From a virus, in IMG/VR virus record IMGVR_UViG_3300035187_002277, positions 1 to 21,515 of that record: a stretch of DNA of 21,515 nt; one strand, given 5' to 3'. Both the position numbers and the translations under genes were made by a program. Numbering within the stretch: position 1 is the first letter of the stretch; every line of letters begins with the position of its first letter. The notes below the pieces were generated by a model. The model worked only from the letters and a program-made list of their open reading frames with translations, was not told the DNA's origin and ran no database searches. Positions 19,318-21,515 of this stretch are shown here, piece by piece.

Positions 19318-19323
19318 TATACT
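19318..19323 (+). promoter_or_regulatory. -10-like element TATACT
   Basis: TATACT (five of six) ends 23 bases before the ATG at 19347, just after the speD stop. A weak TTCTAT lies 17 bases upstream as possible -35. Confidence 0.45.
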
Positions 19324-19346
19324 ATTTTCAGTCAATAACTAATTAA

Positions 19347-20618
19347 ATGGCTGAAAATAAACCCAAATTACTGTGGGTGGGTGACATTGTTGCAACCACT
19401 GGCTTTGCGCGTGTTACCGAAAATGTACTGAGCCGACTAAAAGATCGGTATGAAATTCATGTGCTGGGTTGCAATTGGCACGGGGATTACACGCCTCTGC
19501 AAAAGGAGTACTTCATGTACCCTGCCGCCAATATGTACCAAAACCAGCCCTTTGGTGAATCTCGGATTCGCGAGGTAACTGAACGTATTCGGCCCGATGT
19601 GATCTTCACGATCAACGACTGTTGGATTATCAACAACCAGTGGAATCAAATCAAGGACCTTAAGGCGGAAATTGGATTTAAATTTGTGGGCTACTACCCC
19701 ATGGACTCCTATGGGTGGTATGGCTGCCTAACTGAGACCATGCACGAATGGGACGCAGCTGTCTGCTATACCAAATTCGGTGCAGAAGAAACGCTCAAGG
19801 CTGGGGTTGATAAACCAATCTGGGTGATTCCACATGGTGTGACAGCTGGTCAGTTCTATCCAAAGGATAAGGTTGAGTGCCGTAAGCAACTTAATCTGGA
19901 TCCAGATGATTTCATCGTGTTTAATGGGAATAGGAATCAATTCCGTAAACGGATTGACCTAACGATTTCTGCATTTGCCAAATTTGCAGTCGATAAACCT
20001 GACGCCAAGCTCTACCTGCATATGGGGCAAAAGGACCAGGGATGGGACATCATGCCTCTCTTCCACCGGGAGATGACGCGTCAAGGGCTGGATCCCAACA
20101 ATCGCATCATCATGACGACGCCTACTCCTCATGGCCCCTCGGTGGACGTGGAGCTACTTAACACCATTTATAACGTTGCTGACGTAGGTGTTAATACGTG
20201 TAAAGGGGAAGGCTGGGGTCTGGTCAACTTTGAACACGCTGCCTGCCGTGTGGCTCAGGTGGTACCCGATCACACATCCTGTAAAGAAATCTTTGAAGGC
20301 TGCGGTCCTTTGATTCGCAACCTCCATGCAGATGTGGACACCAACTTCGGTCGCATCATGCCCTGCCCGGATGACAACCATCTGGCAAGCATCCTTACAG
20401 ACCTTTACGAAAACCGCGACAAGCTCGATGAAGTGGCGCAGAAGTGCTACGAACGCGCCACGGATCCTTGCTTCAACTGGGATACGGTCGCATCTGACTT
20501 CAACGATGTGTTCCAGGAGGTCTTGACGAAGGTCGATGAGCCTCAAATTAAGACAAGCAAGCGTAAGAAGAAAAGTGCCAAGGCTGCCGACAAAGAACTG
20601 GCAGAGGTTACGGCATGA
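19347..20618 (+). CDS. GT4-family glycosyltransferase (Glycos_transf_1)
   Basis: 423 residues, GT-B fold. N-terminal LLWVGDIVATTGFARVTENV is the donor/acceptor glycine loop of family 4; NRNQFRKRIDLTISAFAKF begins the C-terminal Rossmann domain; DVGVNTCKGEGWGLVNFEHA (E of GEGWGLVxxE) is the sugar-nucleotide phosphate-binding EX7E region; the C-terminus adds a Lys-rich tail (TSKRKKKSAKAADKELAE). Substrate unknown. It is coupled to the downstream cupin (ATGA overlap) and lies on the same locus as gmd and the ColD-like gene, supporting a glycan-modification module. Confidence 0.85.
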   Translation: MAENKPKLLWVGDIVATTGFARVTENVLSRLKDRYEIHVLGCNWHGDYTPLQKEYFMYPAANMYQNQPFGESRIREVTERIRPDVIFTINDCWIINNQWNQIKDLKAEIGFKFVGYYPMDSYGWYGCLTETMHEWDAAVCYTKFGAEETLKAGVDKPIWVIPHGVTAGQFYPKDKVECRKQLNLDPDDFIVFNGNRNQFRKRIDLTISAFAKFAVDKPDAKLYLHMGQKDQGWDIMPLFHREMTRQGLDPNNRIIMTTPTPHGPSVDVELLNTIYNVADVGVNTCKGEGWGLVNFEHAACRVAQVVPDHTSCKEIFEGCGPLIRNLHADVDTNFGRIMPCPDDNHLASILTDLYENRDKLDEVAQKCYERATDPCFNWDTVASDFNDVFQEVLTKVDEPQIKTSKRKKKSAKAADKELAEVTA

Positions 20619-20956
20619 CTTACTCGGAGACCAGGCCGTGGGGCTGGTTTGAGACCATCCTTACGGGTGCTCAGTACCAGGTAAAGCTGCTGGTGGTGGA
20701 GCCTAACCAACGGCTCAGTCTCCAGAAGCATGAGCACCGAGAGGAACACTGGGTTGTCGTGGGAGGGTCTGGAACCATCACTGTCGGTGACGAAAGCTTC
20801 CCCGCTACCCCCGGTGTCACAGCCTATATCACCAAAGGTGAGTGGCATCGCCTGGAGGCCGGAGAGTCCACACTCAAATTGATTGAGGTCCAGAGGGGAT
20901 CCCTTTTGTACGAAGAGGACATCACGCGCAAGAGTGACGACTACGGGCGAAAATGA
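20615..20956 (+). CDS. Mannose-6-phosphate isomerase type II cupin domain protein
   Basis: 113 residues matching the C-terminal cupin domain of bifunctional phosphomannose isomerase/GDP-mannose pyrophosphorylase: RPWGWFETI (residues 7-15), VEPNQRLSLQKHEHREEHWVVV with the metal-binding His/Glu cluster, GTITVGDESF, and ITRKSDDYGR at the end. Free-standing copies interconvert fructose-6-P and mannose-6-P and feed GDP-mannose supply, hence gmd. Its ATG overlaps the GT4 stop (ATGA). A host mannose-1-P guanylyltransferase would be needed to finish the pathway. Confidence 0.85.
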   Translation: MTYSETRPWGWFETILTGAQYQVKLLVVEPNQRLSLQKHEHREEHWVVVGGSGTITVGDESFPATPGVTAYITKGEWHRLEAGESTLKLIEVQRGSLLYEEDITRKSDDYGRK

Positions 20957-20983
20957 CCCTGGTTGATGGGGGTAGATGCAGGT

Positions 20984-21009
20984 GGGTCGCTTCGGCGGCC
21001 CCTTTTTTT
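20984..21009 (+). terminator. Rho-independent terminator
   Basis: GGGTCGC / GCGGCCC (seven bases, one T-G pair) with a UUCG tetraloop, then seven T (21003-21009). It ends the primase-to-cupin transcription unit. Confidence 0.9.
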
Positions 21010-21284
21010 ATGGAAAGAGTCTCAGGTTGAGACTAAAGTGCGGTGCATAAGAACTAAGAATCAGACCCCGCTATATCCCCCCTATAGACAAATGACACTT
21101 TAGGTAAGTACTGTAAGTTTTGACAGATCCGGAGAAGGTGAAGAGAAATAAAGTACGTACACTTTGATCAAGCTGCGTCATTTAAGTTATATATAGAATA
21201 ATCCTATTTGATTCTTAGTTTTCTGCTGCACTGGACACCACGGCTGGTTCGCCGTAAAATCTCAGAACACTCAACTCACAGGCC
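21010..21284 (+). promoter_or_regulatory. Gene-free regulatory stretch with several inverted repeats
   Basis: No gene is visible. Inverted repeats: AGTCTCA-GGT-TGAGACT (21018-21034), CTATA-TCCCCCC-TATAG (21071-21087), AAAGT-ACGTAC-ACTTT near 21150 and ACGGC-TGGTTC-GCCGT (21240-21255). A possible promoter is TTGATC, 18 bases, TATATA near 21165-21195. It could be a promoter/operator region, an origin, or a long leader for the gene at 21285. Confidence 0.4.
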
Positions 21285-21515
21285 GTGTCTCGCAACCGCA
21301 AGCCCATGCCGCCCCTCTGGCGCGTTCAAGAGCTGATCAAACTTTCGGATCGATATCCCAGTGGTTTGGAGTGGGTGGTCGACAAAGCGTGCAACAAAGC
21401 TGGGACTCAGGCTGGACGCATGAACAAGGTGACAGGCTTCTATATGGTCTGCATTGACAACACGGTTTACCTGGCGCACCGACTCGTTTATTTCCTGCGA
21501 ACACAAGAGGACCCA
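21285..21515 (+). CDS. HNH/AP2-type DNA-binding-like protein, 3' end outside window
   Basis: GTG 21285 (SRNRKPMPPLWRVQELIKLS) is the likely start; ATG 21306 is an alternative. A TAA in frame upstream rules out an earlier start. The visible 77 residues end TGFYMVCIDNTVYLAHRLVY, a beta-hairpin pattern (G-Y-V-IDN---AHRLVY) found before the HNH of HNH_3 nucleases; the catalytic part would lie outside the window. Uncertain but clearly coding. Confidence 0.65.
   Translation, partial: MSRNRKPMPPLWRVQELIKLSDRYPSGLEWVVDKACNKAGTQAGRMNKVTGFYMVCIDNTVYLAHRLVYFLRTQEDP

Noticed and set aside
1-21515. CRISPR array, insertion sequence or integrase
   Set aside because: I saw no regular spaced repeats, no transposase or integrase motifs, and no terminal inverted repeats.

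Overview
This window looks like part of the genome of a tailed double-stranded DNA phage, most likely one that infects a cyanobacterium. The evidence is tight packing of short overlapping genes, a lone tRNA-Pro, four HNH endonuclease genes, a PrimPol/SF3-helicase replication protein, a virion-type structural protein, and host-derived metabolic genes (speD, gmd, a sugar dehydratase, a sugar-phosphate cupin and glycosyltransferases). The cyanophage assignment is inference: no photosynthesis gene and no terminase, portal or major capsid gene is visible here.

Layout. Positions 1-3117 (+) hold a run of small, mostly unrecognised genes with one Gp157-like protein, closed by a terminator. Positions 3178-7237 (+) hold two small genes, a terminator, a virion structural protein, a Dps-like ferritin with a complete ferroxidase site and an HEAGH metallopeptidase-like protein, with two HNH genes pointing the other way at the gene junctions. 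Positions 7234-12416 (-) hold a small membrane protein, tRNA-Pro, a GC-rich stretch that may be a structured RNA, an unknown 211-aa protein, a DUF5872-like gene family with an HNH gene lodged in it, several small genes, a GT69-like glycosyltransferase and a DegT-family enzyme whose PLP lysine is replaced by histidine, as in ColD. Positions 12467-13489 (+) hold GDP-mannose 4,6-dehydratase. After small genes on the minus strand come a PD-(D/E)XK nuclease followed by an HNH insertion, a basic Ala/Pro/Lys-rich protein, small genes, the 875-aa primase-helicase, speD, a GT4 glycosyltransferase and a phosphomannose-isomerase-type cupin. A terminator and a gene-free 275-base leader then lead into a partial gene.

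How it works together. The cupin, Gmd, the ColD-like enzyme and the two glycosyltransferases form a plausible GDP-mannose to (di)deoxysugar module for modifying a surface glycan. PrimPol-helicase, Gp157-like protein and PD-(D/E)XK nuclease serve DNA replication and recombination. Dps-like protein and SpeD may protect or condense DNA.

The most notable signal is at 9085-9111. A conserved gene is interrupted by exactly 27 bases that begin with a stop codon, form a 5-bp hairpin with a GUAA tetraloop, contain two more in-frame stops, and are bounded by identical serine codons (UCG...UCG). It lies beside an HNH gene that is itself inserted in a broken paralogue of the same gene. This closely resembles the gene 60 ribosome-bypass element and its partner homing endonuclease MobA in phage T4. 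A second pattern is that at least 13 start codons on both strands have a -10-like hexamer ending 19-23 bases upstream with no -35 that I could see, and at three divergent gene pairs the two -10 elements overlap.
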